A DNA stretch of 64,000 bases from JABMMZ01 sp040403495 (GTDB taxonomy: Bacteria; Bacteroidota; Bacteroidia; NS11-12g; UBA955): the NCBI GenBank assembly GCA_040403495.1, contig JBBAKM010000010.1, positions 1-64,000 on the forward strand, written 5' to 3'. Shown here one piece after another: positions 1 through 8,081 of this stretch (the stretch's first letter is position 1; each line of letters begins with the position of its first letter). The notes under the pieces were generated by a model. That model saw nothing but the letters and a program-made list of their open reading frames with translations. It was not told where the DNA came from and did no database searches. Made by a program: the position numbers and the translations under genes.

Positions 1-2
1 CA

Positions 3-59
3 GATGATACTTGTGTTAAAACAGGGAAAGTATGTCGTTGCCAAAATTATTACAATTAA
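3..59 (+). CDS. 3' end of an unidentified gene
   Basis: A frame open from the window edge ends with TAA at 57-59, one base before a strong terminator. The 18 visible residues include DTCVKTGKVCRC, a cysteine-rich tail. A second frame also stays open here but runs through the terminator, so it is less likely. Too little is visible to name a family. Confidence 0.3.
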   Translation, partial: DDTCVKTGKVCRCQNYYN

Positions 60-86
60 CCCCGCTATTCAGCGGGGTTTTTTTTT
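60..86 (+). terminator. Intrinsic terminator
   Basis: A perfect 7-bp stem CCCCGCT/AGCGGGG with loop ATTC is followed by nine T residues. It directly follows the stop codon of the partial upstream gene and separates it from the aldehyde dehydrogenase. Confidence 0.9.
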
Positions 87-134
87 GAACGTTTCTCTCT
101 TCTTTTTCTGAGTTTTTTTAAGCATATTTGCGCT

Positions 135-1775
135 ATGAATAATGTGCAACAATTAATCAATGCAAACAAAAATCGTCTCTACTTTGCTCAGTATAACGAA
201 AATCCAAAAGCATATCCCGAATCCGCTCAAAGTGAAGGTTTATTAGCTTTTCAAACTAAACTTAATTCTAATTATAACTTCCTGATTAATGATACAACTT
301 CCGATTTTTATGGTGAAGAGGTGTCGCCTTACATGTTAACAGGTTTAGGTATTCATTATCCTAAGTTAAATGCTAATGATTTAATAGAAAGATCATCTGT
401 TGCTTTCAATCAATGGCGAAATGTTGATATTGATACTAAATATACTATTTTAACACAATCACTGGAAAATGTAAGTAAACGTTTCTTTGAATTGGCTTAT
501 GCGACAATGCATACTACTGGTCAAAGTTTTCTGATGAGTTTTCAAGCCTCAGGACCACACGCTTGTGACAGAGCTTTAGAAGTTTTGGCAGCTGGATACG
601 AACAACTTAATTATTATCCGAAACAAATTGAATGGACTAAGAATTTAGGGAAGTTTGATTTGACTTTACACAAAAATTATAAACCAATTCCCAAAGGGGT
701 TGCTTTAGTTATTGGCTGTTCTACTTTCCCAACTTGGAATACTGTGCCTGGATTGTATGCTAGTTTAATTACAGGTAATACTGTGATAGTAAAACCACAT
801 CCTAAATCAGTTTACCCTATTGCCATTTTTATTGAGGAATTAAGAAAAGTTTTATCTAAAAATAATATTAATCCTGATGTTGTTTCAATGGCTATAGATT
901 CTATTGAAAATCCTGTAACGAAAATTTTAGCAGAACACTCAAGTGTTAAACTTATTGATTATACAGGAGGCTCTGCTTTTGGTAATTATATTGAAAGTCT
1001 AGGTAAAGTTTGTTTTACTGAAAAAGCAGGAATCAACTCAATTTTAATTGATAGTGTTAACGATGCTGATAAGGTTTTCCAAAATATAGCCTTTTCTATT
1101 TCATTATACTCAGGTCAAATGTGTACCGCACCGCAAAATATTTATATTTCAAAAGATGGTATCCAAACAAGCAATGGGCATTTAAGTTTTGAAGAGTGCG
1201 TTACAGGAATACAGAATGCTTTGACTAATTTGTTAGGAAATCCTAAAGCAGCCGCACCAACATTAGGGGCCATCCAAAATCAATTTACAATTGATAGAAT
1301 CAATAATAAAATTAATGAATTGGGAAGTAACGCAAAACATATAGAAGTTAAATTACAGGTGACAAATGACGAATTTAACGATGCTAGAATTGCTTTACCT
1401 CAATTAATGGTTGTAGATGCTAATGCATCTCAAGGTTATATGGAAGAATGTTTTGGCCCTTTATCATTTATTATTAAAACAAATAGTTACTCAGATTCTT
1501 TGAAGTTGATGAAATCTTCTGGAGAAGAACATGGTGCAATTACCTGTTTAGCTTACACAACAAATGAAGCTAGAATGAAAGAAATTGAAGACGAAATGAA
1601 TAGTGTTTTTGTTCCCGTTTCATTTAATTTTACAGGAGCAGCTTTTGTAAATCAACATGCTGCATTTAGTGATTTACACGTTTCAGGTGGTAATCCTGCA
1701 GGTAATGCAACTTTTACAAATGTAGACTTTATAAATAAACGTTATATATGGATAGGAAATAGATATTTGTTGTAA
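135..1775 (+). CDS. PaaN-like aldehyde dehydrogenase family protein
   Basis: 546 residues, an NAD(P)-dependent aldehyde dehydrogenase fold. The substrate segment IGCSTFPTWNTVPGL, cofactor-binding VIVKPHP, the Glu segment FTEKAGINS and the nucleophile segment SGQMCTAPQ (Cys330) are in order. The N-terminal region with SPYMLTGLGIHYP resembles PaaN, the long aldehyde dehydrogenase linked to phenylacetate degradation. The C-terminal hydratase domain of fused PaaZ proteins is absent. No other paa gene is visible, so the physiological aldehyde is unknown. The start ATG lies 4 nt after CATATTTG, a one-mismatch -7 box. Family is clear from the motifs; the PaaN subfamily is an inference. Confidence 0.72.
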   Translation: MNNVQQLINANKNRLYFAQYNENPKAYPESAQSEGLLAFQTKLNSNYNFLINDTTSDFYGEEVSPYMLTGLGIHYPKLNANDLIERSSVAFNQWRNVDIDTKYTILTQSLENVSKRFFELAYATMHTTGQSFLMSFQASGPHACDRALEVLAAGYEQLNYYPKQIEWTKNLGKFDLTLHKNYKPIPKGVALVIGCSTFPTWNTVPGLYASLITGNTVIVKPHPKSVYPIAIFIEELRKVLSKNNINPDVVSMAIDSIENPVTKILAEHSSVKLIDYTGGSAFGNYIESLGKVCFTEKAGINSILIDSVNDADKVFQNIAFSISLYSGQMCTAPQNIYISKDGIQTSNGHLSFEECVTGIQNALTNLLGNPKAAAPTLGAIQNQFTIDRINNKINELGSNAKHIEVKLQVTNDEFNDARIALPQLMVVDANASQGYMEECFGPLSFIIKTNSYSDSLKLMKSSGEEHGAITCLAYTTNEARMKEIEDEMNSVFVPVSFNFTGAAFVNQHAAFSDLHVSGGNPAGNATFTNVDFINKRYIWIGNRYLL

Positions 1776-1802
1776 CGAATATCTATTTGCATCTTTGTTA
1801 CC

Positions 1803-2459
1803 ATGAAATTATTATATATATCAATTGCTGCAATTATTTTTGCTACATCTTGCTCTAACCAAACAGCTACAGAAACTCAAGACGCTCAAACAGTACTTTC
1901 AGATTCATTAGGTGATTCTTACAAAGTTGATGCTACTCAGTCTGTTCTTAGCTGGGAAGGTAATTCTTTATCTGGTGGTCACAATGGAACTATCAATATC
2001 CAAGAAGGTTCTTTAAATATTAAAGAAGGTAATATCGTTTCGGGTTCTTTTGTTATCGACATGATGTCAATTGTTGATTTAGATATTACAGACTCAGTTA
2101 AAAGAGGTTATTTAGTAGGTCACTTGAATGATACAGATTTCTTTGATACAAAAAAATACCCAACAGGACAATTTGATATCACTAACATCGAAGTAATTCA
2201 AAATGATAGCAATGGAAATACCCACAATATCTCTGGAAATTTAACATTGAAAGGTCAAACGAAAAACATTACAATACCAGCTAAAGTAAGTATTGAAAAT
2301 GACGTAGTTAATGCAACAGGTTCAGTAGTAATCAACCGTTTAGATTGGGGTATCACTTACAGTTCAATCACAGCATTTCCAAATTTGAAAGCTAAATTAA
2401 AAGACAAAGCAATCAAAGATTTTATCAATATTAAAATTGCATTAGTTGCAAAAAAATAA
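1803..2459 (+). CDS. YceI-family lipoprotein
   Basis: 218 residues. A lipoprotein signal peptide ends in ATSC with the lipidated Cys at residue 17, followed by a short Thr/Gln-rich linker. From about residue 40 it is a YceI-like beta-barrel domain (YKVDATQSVLSWEG, then SFVIDMMSI, then LVGHLNDTDFFDTKKYPTGQFDI), a fold that binds polyisoprenoid or other long amphiphiles. It should sit on the periplasmic face of a membrane. CATCTTTG, close to the TAnnTTTG -7 box, ends 5 nt before the ATG, suggesting its own promoter and a very short leader. A good terminator follows. The ligand cannot be read from sequence. Confidence 0.85.
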   Translation: MKLLYISIAAIIFATSCSNQTATETQDAQTVLSDSLGDSYKVDATQSVLSWEGNSLSGGHNGTINIQEGSLNIKEGNIVSGSFVIDMMSIVDLDITDSVKRGYLVGHLNDTDFFDTKKYPTGQFDITNIEVIQNDSNGNTHNISGNLTLKGQTKNITIPAKVSIENDVVNATGSVVINRLDWGITYSSITAFPNLKAKLKDKAIKDFINIKIALVAKK

Positions 2460-2488
2460 TTCCTCACTTTAGTTTAATTAAATTAACA

Positions 2489-2520
2489 AAAAGCCTTACT
2501 ATTTAGTAAGGCTTTTTTTA
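2489..2520 (+). terminator. Intrinsic terminator after the yceI-like gene
   Basis: A perfect 10-bp stem AAGCCTTACT/AGTAAGGCTT (2491-2500 and 2505-2514) with loop ATTT is followed by a T run. A-rich sequence on the 5' side means it could also act in the other direction, but only plus-strand genes flank it. Confidence 0.9.
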
Positions 2521-2560
2521 TTTAAAATTAACAAATATTCACTAATATTGCAATATAGTT

Positions 2561-3100
2561 ATGAATAAAAATAGTTTAATGGTTTTCCTTGTTGTTGTTG
2601 CTAGTGTTGTAGGGTATTTGGCCTTTAACTCAGTTAACAAAGAAATTAAATACAATAAAGAAGTTGCTATGGTTAATGAAATGGTCATTGGCCGCTTGGA
2701 TACTTTACGTAAAATGCAATTGATTTACAGAGATATTAATGGCGGATTTGCTAAGAATTTTGACGAGTTATTTGGATTTATGCAAAATGGGAAGTACTTC
2801 AAACTAAAGCAAGTTGGAGAGGTTGATGGAGAGGTATTCAATGCAAAAATAGACACATTGTATATTCATCCTATTCAAGAAATATTTGGCGTAAATCCGG
2901 AAGGTTTTAATATTCAAAAGTATAAATTAGTTCCCCCTTCTGATACAGCAGTATTTAAAATTAATGCTGGAATGATAATGCAAAATAACGTAAGCGTTCC
3001 GGTTTTTGAAATAGAAGATCCACATCCTTTTAGCAAAGTAGGTAAACCACTTAAAGTAGGGGACATGTATAATGCAGTTACTTCAGGAAACTGGAAATAA
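2561..3100 (+). CDS. Hypothetical membrane-anchored protein
   Basis: 179 residues. One N-terminal hydrophobic segment (about residues 5-22) is followed by a soluble domain without Cys or any catalytic signature I recognise. The shape, a short N-terminal anchor, a helix and a beta-rich C-terminus, looks like a pilin-type or inner-membrane-anchored periplasmic protein, but no family motif supports that. It ends 29 nt inside the next gene, so it is probably co-transcribed with the DUF3822 gene, rsmD and coaD. Confidence 0.6.
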   Translation: MNKNSLMVFLVVVASVVGYLAFNSVNKEIKYNKEVAMVNEMVIGRLDTLRKMQLIYRDINGGFAKNFDELFGFMQNGKYFKLKQVGEVDGEVFNAKIDTLYIHPIQEIFGVNPEGFNIQKYKLVPPSDTAVFKINAGMIMQNNVSVPVFEIEDPHPFSKVGKPLKVGDMYNAVTSGNWK

Positions 3101-3785
3101 AAAACACATCTTTTATGAAGATGTGTTTGATAAAGAGTTTGTTCTTGCCAAGGCAGATTTAGTCTATTATGAATTACTAGACTCTTGTGTATTATCTGTT
3201 ATAGATACTATTAACAGAAAGGTAATTGCGGTAAAAATTTGCGAATTGAACTCTTACAAAATTGACAATTGGTTCAATTTAAATTTTAATTCAAAAATTG
3301 AAATTAAAACACAAAATTCTGTTCTAATCCCACAAGGTCATTCTAATGTTGTTTCAAAATTAGTTGATGCGTCAATAACTAGTTTTGAATGGGAACTATC
3401 TAACACCAATTTAACAGTAGTGTCTTTGTATTCTAAGCATTTAGTAAATGCAGATTTGCTTAGTTCTCTTTATATTGATTATATCGACTCTAAAATTTTG
3501 TTCATACTCTATAATCGTAATAATATTGAATTTTCACATTCTGAATCTTGTCAGACATTTGATGAATTTTGGTATTTTATGTTCAATATGCTTAAAGTAA
3601 ACAATTGTGATACTGCAAATTTGCAATTGGGATTAGGCGTTAATTTTTATACTAAATATCCTGAATTGTTTCAAATTCTTGATTCTTATTTTGAAAATGT
3701 TGAAGTTCTAAAATCAAATCTTCACTTCCAAGATTATCCATTGCTAAGAGAAAAGTTGTTTTTGATAGATTGTTTTCTAAAATGA
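3072..3785 (+). CDS. DUF3822 family protein
   Basis: 237 residues with no signal peptide. Length and position immediately upstream of rsmD match the DUF3822 family, which in Bacteroidota is commonly encoded beside rsmD and coaD. The fold is predicted to be actin/ASKHA-like, but I see no clear catalytic signature and the biochemical function is unknown. The start ATG lies inside the preceding gene, and the stop overlaps the rsmD start as ATGA, so translation of the three genes is probably coupled. The family call rests mainly on context and length. Confidence 0.65.
   Translation: MQLLQETGNKKHIFYEDVFDKEFVLAKADLVYYELLDSCVLSVIDTINRKVIAVKICELNSYKIDNWFNLNFNSKIEIKTQNSVLIPQGHSNVVSKLVDASITSFEWELSNTNLTVVSLYSKHLVNADLLSSLYIDYIDSKILFILYNRNNIEFSHSESCQTFDEFWYFMFNMLKVNNCDTANLQLGLGVNFYTKYPELFQILDSYFENVEVLKSNLHFQDYPLLREKLFLIDCFLK
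3102..3128 (+). promoter_or_regulatory. 11-bp perfect hairpin just after the stop of the 2561 gene
   Basis: AAACACATCTT and AAGATGTGTTT form a perfect 11-bp stem with loop TTATG. It begins 2 nt after the upstream TAA but lies within the first codons of the DUF3822 frame. Only three T residues follow, so it is a weak terminator at best; it could act as an attenuator or as an mRNA 3'-end stabiliser. Confidence 0.5.
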
Positions 3786-4318
3786 GAATCATTCAAGGGA
3801 TTTACAAAAATTATTCATTTAAACCATATAAAGGCGACAATACGCGTCCAACAACTGAACGTGTAAAGGAACAATTGTTTGATTTACTCTCCAATTTAGT
3901 CGATTTTACAGAATTAAGTGTTTTAGACCTATTTGCAGGCACAGGTAATATTGGACTCGAGTTTTTATCAAGAGGTGCGGTTAATGTGACTAGTGTTGAT
4001 GCAGATAAACGAAATCAATTCTATATCCAATCTGTAATGAAAGAGTTAAAAGCTACTAATTGGAATTTTGTAAGGCAAGATGCTCTTAAATTTGTTCAAT
4101 CAATTCAATTGGATTATGATGTAATTTTTGCTGACCCACCCTATTTATATCCTCAAATTCATGATTTACAACAGCAACTCCATTCTGTTGGTACCCAACA
4201 TAACAAAACATTAATAGTGATAATAGAACATCCTATCCGTGTTAAATTAAAGGAGGATATGCTTTTATTTAAAAAAGAAATTGGCGATACTTGCTTAAGT
4301 GTCTATAAATATCACTAA
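3782..4318 (+). CDS. rsmD: 16S rRNA (guanine(966)-N(2))-methyltransferase RsmD
   Basis: 178 residues. Transfers a methyl group from S-adenosylmethionine to the N2 of G966 in 16S rRNA. The family's N-terminal MRIIQGIYK and NTRPTTERVKEQLFD are present, then the SAM-binding LDLFAGTGNIGLEFLSRGA and the catalytic FADPPY motif. I place the start at the ATG giving MRIIQG, which overlaps the upstream stop, rather than four codons earlier. Next to coaD, as in many bacteria. Confidence 0.93.
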   Translation: MRIIQGIYKNYSFKPYKGDNTRPTTERVKEQLFDLLSNLVDFTELSVLDLFAGTGNIGLEFLSRGAVNVTSVDADKRNQFYIQSVMKELKATNWNFVRQDALKFVQSIQLDYDVIFADPPYLYPQIHDLQQQLHSVGTQHNKTLIVIIEHPIRVKLKEDMLLFKKEIGDTCLSVYKYH

Positions 4319-4327
4319 TTTTGAATG

Positions 4328-4783
4328 ATGAAGATTGCTCTATTCCCTGGTTCATTCGATCCTCTGACTAAAGGTCATGTTGAAATAATAACAAAAGGAC
4401 TGTCAGTTTTTGATAAAGTGATTGTCGCTATTGGAAGAAATTCGCAAAAAAAATACTTATTCGACATTGAAACAAGAAAACAATGGATTACTGACGTTTT
4501 TAAAGATTTTCCCAAAGTTGAAGTTGTGATTTACGAAGGATTAACCATTGATTTTTGTCATAAAATTGGAGCCAATTATTTATTAAGAGGTTTGCGTTCT
4601 TGTTCTGATTTTGAATATGAAAAGGGAATTGCTTTTGCAAATAAGGAGATGAACCCTCTTATCGAAACTGTTTTCTTATTGTCTAGTCCTGCCACTTTTA
4701 ACATTAGTAGTACTATTGTCCGTGATATAATTGTCAATAATGGCGACTATAGCCACTTTGTTCCAAAGGAAATTAAGTTTTAA
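4328..4783 (+). CDS. coaD: Pantetheine-phosphate adenylyltransferase (PPAT)
   Basis: 151 residues. Penultimate step of coenzyme A synthesis: joins ATP and 4'-phosphopantetheine to give dephospho-CoA. The nucleotidyltransferase motif GSFDPLTKGH is at the N-terminus, LLRGLRSCSDFEYE in the middle and the second motif NISSTIVRDI near the C-terminus. Two adjacent ATG codons exist; the second gives the usual MKIALFPGSFDP. TAATTTTG, a consensus -7 box, ends just before them, so a promoter at the rsmD stop is possible. The 3' end overlaps the convergent SirB1-like gene by 4 nt. Confidence 0.95.
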   Translation: MKIALFPGSFDPLTKGHVEIITKGLSVFDKVIVAIGRNSQKKYLFDIETRKQWITDVFKDFPKVEVVIYEGLTIDFCHKIGANYLLRGLRSCSDFEYEKGIAFANKEMNPLIETVFLLSSPATFNISSTIVRDIIVNNGDYSHFVPKEIKF

Positions 4784-5682
4784 TTTTCAAACGCCTCTAT
4801 CAATTCATCCATCAATTGATAATCCTCATTCTTATGAAACCTGTAAGCATTTGAAATGTTTTTAAGTACTCTTAGAACTATCTGATAGTTATTACAAGGG
4901 AATAAATAATCATTCTTAACCTCTAAATTCATGTTTTTAATGATGTGAAACAATTGTTCTTGGTTGAAAATTCCACCACCATTAAAGGCATTGATATAAA
5001 ACATAGGTTTCCCTGTTGGTTCTGATTGATTGCCTGTATTCTTAAAATTATCTGTTGTTGAATCTGCCTCATCGTCTGTGTATGTCAAAATAAAATGATT
5101 AGGTAGATTGACGCCATAAATAGGAAGTTTGAGTCTTTGTGCTACCAATAAATAAAGGATAGACAATGAAATAGGATTTCCTGTTTTTTCTTCAATAACT
5201 TTATTTATAAATGAATTGTTAGGGTTAAGAAAATCGGACTCATTTCCTTTGAAACCGTGTAACTGAAACAAAATGTAATTGATGATTTTAACCTTTTCAA
5301 ACGAGGTTAAATCATAATGAAACTCAAGCCAAGCATCTAATCTCAATCTTTCAATTTGTTGATTGAGCTCTTCTTCTGTAATATCCTCGTATTTAATAAA
5401 ACAAGTATATGTAATTGCCTTTAGTAAGTTGTCTTGATGATTTTGTTTCCAATCAAGAAATAATTCTTTGAGATAGTTGAATCGTATTTTCTTTAAGACC
5501 AGTTGAAATCTTTTGTTATAGTTGTCATCAACAATATCTTGTTCTAATGCAATATCACTCAATTCCTCAATTTTTGAATAATCTGTTTTACTCAACTCAT
5601 CGAATGCCGACTCCCAAATTAAACGGTCATCATCTTCCAATAAGCTTATTAAAGCTTTGATTTTAGATGTATCTAAACTCAT
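4780..5682 (-). CDS. SirB1-like protein (Transglut_core2 family)
   Basis: 300 residues, cytoplasmic. The central segment KTGNPISLSILYLLVAQRLKLPIYGVNLPNHFIL is the hallmark of the SirB1/Transglut_core2 family: a transglutaminase-like fold that usually lacks the full catalytic triad. The N-terminal half is helical and HEAT/TPR-like. The substrate is not known for this family. It directly follows topA on the same strand with 1 nt between stop and start, so the two are likely co-transcribed. Confidence 0.8.
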   Translation of the reverse strand: MSLDTSKIKALISLLEDDDRLIWESAFDELSKTDYSKIEELSDIALEQDIVDDNYNKRFQLVLKKIRFNYLKELFLDWKQNHQDNLLKAITYTCFIKYEDITEEELNQQIERLRLDAWLEFHYDLTSFEKVKIINYILFQLHGFKGNESDFLNPNNSFINKVIEEKTGNPISLSILYLLVAQRLKLPIYGVNLPNHFILTYTDDEADSTTDNFKNTGNQSEPTGKPMFYINAFNGGGIFNQEQLFHIIKNMNLEVKNDYLFPCNNYQIVLRVLKNISNAYRFHKNEDYQLMDELIEAFEN

Positions 5683-5683
5683 C

Positions 5684-8071
5684 TTATTTAGATTTGCTTT
5701 TCGCTTTTGCCTTAGCTTTAGCTTTAGCCTTTGGTTTTGCTTTAGCCTTAGGTTCTGAACTTGCCCCCGCTTTAGCTTTTGTTACACCTTTGGTATCTTG
5801 GGTGTCAATAATTTTCATTATTTCATCAAAACTAATTTCAGTAATATTCGTATCCTTAGGTAATTTAAAGTTTGATTTTTTATATGAAATGTAAGGCCCC
5901 CATTTGCCTTTTAATATTTCAAGATTTGCATCTTCGGAAAATGTTCTTAATAATTTTTCTGACTCTGCTTTAAGTTTTGCTTCTATCAACTCAATAGCTT
6001 CAGGTAGGGTTAATTCAAATATATCTCGGTCTTTAGGAACCGAAGCGAATAAACTGCCATATTTTACATAAGGTCCAAAACGACCAATTGCTGCAGTTAT
6101 TTTTTGATTGTTATATTCCCCTAATGCCCTTGGTAGTTTAAACAATTCTAGAGCCTCTTCGATAGTTATTGTTTCAATGGATTGCCCAGGTCTTAAACTA
6201 GCATATTTTTTTTCTTCGTCATCATTATCACCAATTTGAACCAAAGGCCCAAATCGTCCAACTCTAACTGACATCGGTTTACCCGTATTTGGATCCGTGC
6301 CTAATAGTTTTTCGCCTTTAGCTCTGTCAGCATTTGCTAGGGTTATATCAACTTCTTTATGAAAAGGCTTGTAAAATGTATCAATCATTTTAGTCCAACT
6401 TATCATTCCTTGTGCAATATCATCAAACTCTTTTTCAACTTTTGCAGTGAAGTTGTAATCCATAATTTGCTTAAAATGTTCATTCAAGAAATCGGTAACA
6501 ACTGTTCCAATATCTGTAGGAAATAATTTGCTTTTTTCTGCCCCAAAATTTTCACTTTCGGTTTTTTGCGAAATAACACCACCTTTTAATTTGGCATTTC
6601 TTACATTTCTTTTAAAACCATCTCTGGTTTCTTTGATTACATAACCTCTTTTTTGAACTGTAGAGATAGTAGGAGCGTAGGTTGATGGTCTACCAATTCC
6701 TAGTTCTTCTAGTTTTTTTACTAAGCTTGCTTCTGTATATCTTGGAGCAGGTCGTGTGTATTTCTCCTCAGAAATCATTTCTTCCAACTCAAGTGTTTCA
6801 TTAACTTTGAGTGGCGGTAATAAGTTCTTATTCTCGTCATCTTCGTCATCATCATTGCTTTCAAGATATACTTTTAAGAATCCATCAAACTTAATAACTT
6901 CACCTTCTGCTCTAAACATTTCTTGGTACGAAGGGGTTTTGATGTCGACAATTGTGCGTTCTATTTCTGCATCAGCCATTTGGCTAGCTACCGTTCTTTT
7001 CCAAATCAAATCGTACAATTTGTTTTCTTGTGCGTCGGATGATGGATTGGTGTTTTCGAAATAAGTTGGTCTTATTGCTTCGTGAGCCTCTTGTGCACTT
7101 GCACTTTTTGTTGTATAAGCTCTTGGGTGACTGTATTTATCACCAAAGTTGCGTTTTATTTCAGTTGCAGCAGCAGCTATAGCTAGTTTAGACAAGTTCA
7201 CAGAATCCGTTCTCATGTAGGTGATGTGACCCGCTTCATAAAGCTTTTGAGCCAATAACATTGTTTTTGCAACAGGGTACCCCAATTTTCTACTAGCCTC
7301 TTGTTGAAGTGTACTTGTTGTAAATGGTGCTGCCGGTTTACGTTGTGAAGGCTTAACTTCAATATTGTCAACCAAGAAATTAGTATTGGCTGAAAGTTGT
7401 AATAGTTTTAGCGCATCTTCCTCTTTTTCAAATCTCTTATTTAATTCAGCTTTAACTGTTTTTTTGCCACTTTCTGGTTTGAAAATTGCCGAAATTCTAA
7501 AGTTAGAATGGCTATTGAAATTGTTGATTTCTCTTTCTCTTTCAACAACCAATTTAACAGCTACTGATTGAACTCTTCCTGCACTTAGTGATGGTTTAAC
7601 TTTACGCCATAAAACAGGCGAAAGTTCAAAACCTACTAATCGGTCTAATACTCTTCTAGCTTGTTGAGCATCTACTAAATCTTTGTCGATTTTTCGAGGG
7701 TTTAAAATTGCATTTTCAATTGCAGGTTTGGTAATCTCGTGAAAGACAATTCTTTTGGTGTTGTTTTCCTTTAGTTCCAAAACCTCAAATAAGTGCCAAG
7801 AAATAGCTTCCCCTTCGCGGTCCTCATCCGATGCTAACCAAACCATTTCTGATTCTTTAGCTAGTTTTTTTAATTCAGAAACAACTTTCGCCTTGTCTGG
7901 TGAAATAATATAGTTGGGCTTAAAATTATTCTCAATATCTATTGCACTATCTCCTTTATCTAAATCCCTGATGTGCCCAAAGCTGGATTTTACGATATAA
8001 TCACTTCCGAGAAATTTTTCTATCGTTTTTGCTTTTGCGGGAGATTCTACTATTACTAAGTTTTTTGCCAT
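5684..8071 (-). CDS. topA: DNA topoisomerase I
   Basis: 795 residues from the ATG giving MAKNLVIVESPAKAKTI. Type IA topoisomerase that relaxes negative supercoils. The Toprim domain comes first (VIVESPAKA; DEDREGEAI), then the catalytic tyrosine segment HITYMRTDSVNLS, then repeated C-terminal PRALG- and GRFGPYVKYG-type topoisomerase repeats in place of classical zinc fingers. The protein ends in about 30 residues of Lys-Ala-Lys-Pro low-complexity tail, likely a DNA-binding extension. An ATG-like frame seven codons further upstream is possible but atypical. Confidence 0.95.
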   Translation of the reverse strand: MAKNLVIVESPAKAKTIEKFLGSDYIVKSSFGHIRDLDKGDSAIDIENNFKPNYIISPDKAKVVSELKKLAKESEMVWLASDEDREGEAISWHLFEVLELKENNTKRIVFHEITKPAIENAILNPRKIDKDLVDAQQARRVLDRLVGFELSPVLWRKVKPSLSAGRVQSVAVKLVVEREREINNFNSHSNFRISAIFKPESGKKTVKAELNKRFEKEEDALKLLQLSANTNFLVDNIEVKPSQRKPAAPFTTSTLQQEASRKLGYPVAKTMLLAQKLYEAGHITYMRTDSVNLSKLAIAAAATEIKRNFGDKYSHPRAYTTKSASAQEAHEAIRPTYFENTNPSSDAQENKLYDLIWKRTVASQMADAEIERTIVDIKTPSYQEMFRAEGEVIKFDGFLKVYLESNDDDEDDENKNLLPPLKVNETLELEEMISEEKYTRPAPRYTEASLVKKLEELGIGRPSTYAPTISTVQKRGYVIKETRDGFKRNVRNAKLKGGVISQKTESENFGAEKSKLFPTDIGTVVTDFLNEHFKQIMDYNFTAKVEKEFDDIAQGMISWTKMIDTFYKPFHKEVDITLANADRAKGEKLLGTDPNTGKPMSVRVGRFGPLVQIGDNDDEEKKYASLRPGQSIETITIEEALELFKLPRALGEYNNQKITAAIGRFGPYVKYGSLFASVPKDRDIFELTLPEAIELIEAKLKAESEKLLRTFSEDANLEILKGKWGPYISYKKSNFKLPKDTNITEISFDEIMKIIDTQDTKGVTKAKAGASSEPKAKAKPKAKAKAKAKAKSKSK

Positions 8072-8081
8072 TCTAATTAAA

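Noticed and set aside
5667..5894. Plus-strand frame rich in Leu and Ala opposite the topA tail
   Set aside because: Mirror of the Lys-Ala tail repeats of TopA; no start signal or family.
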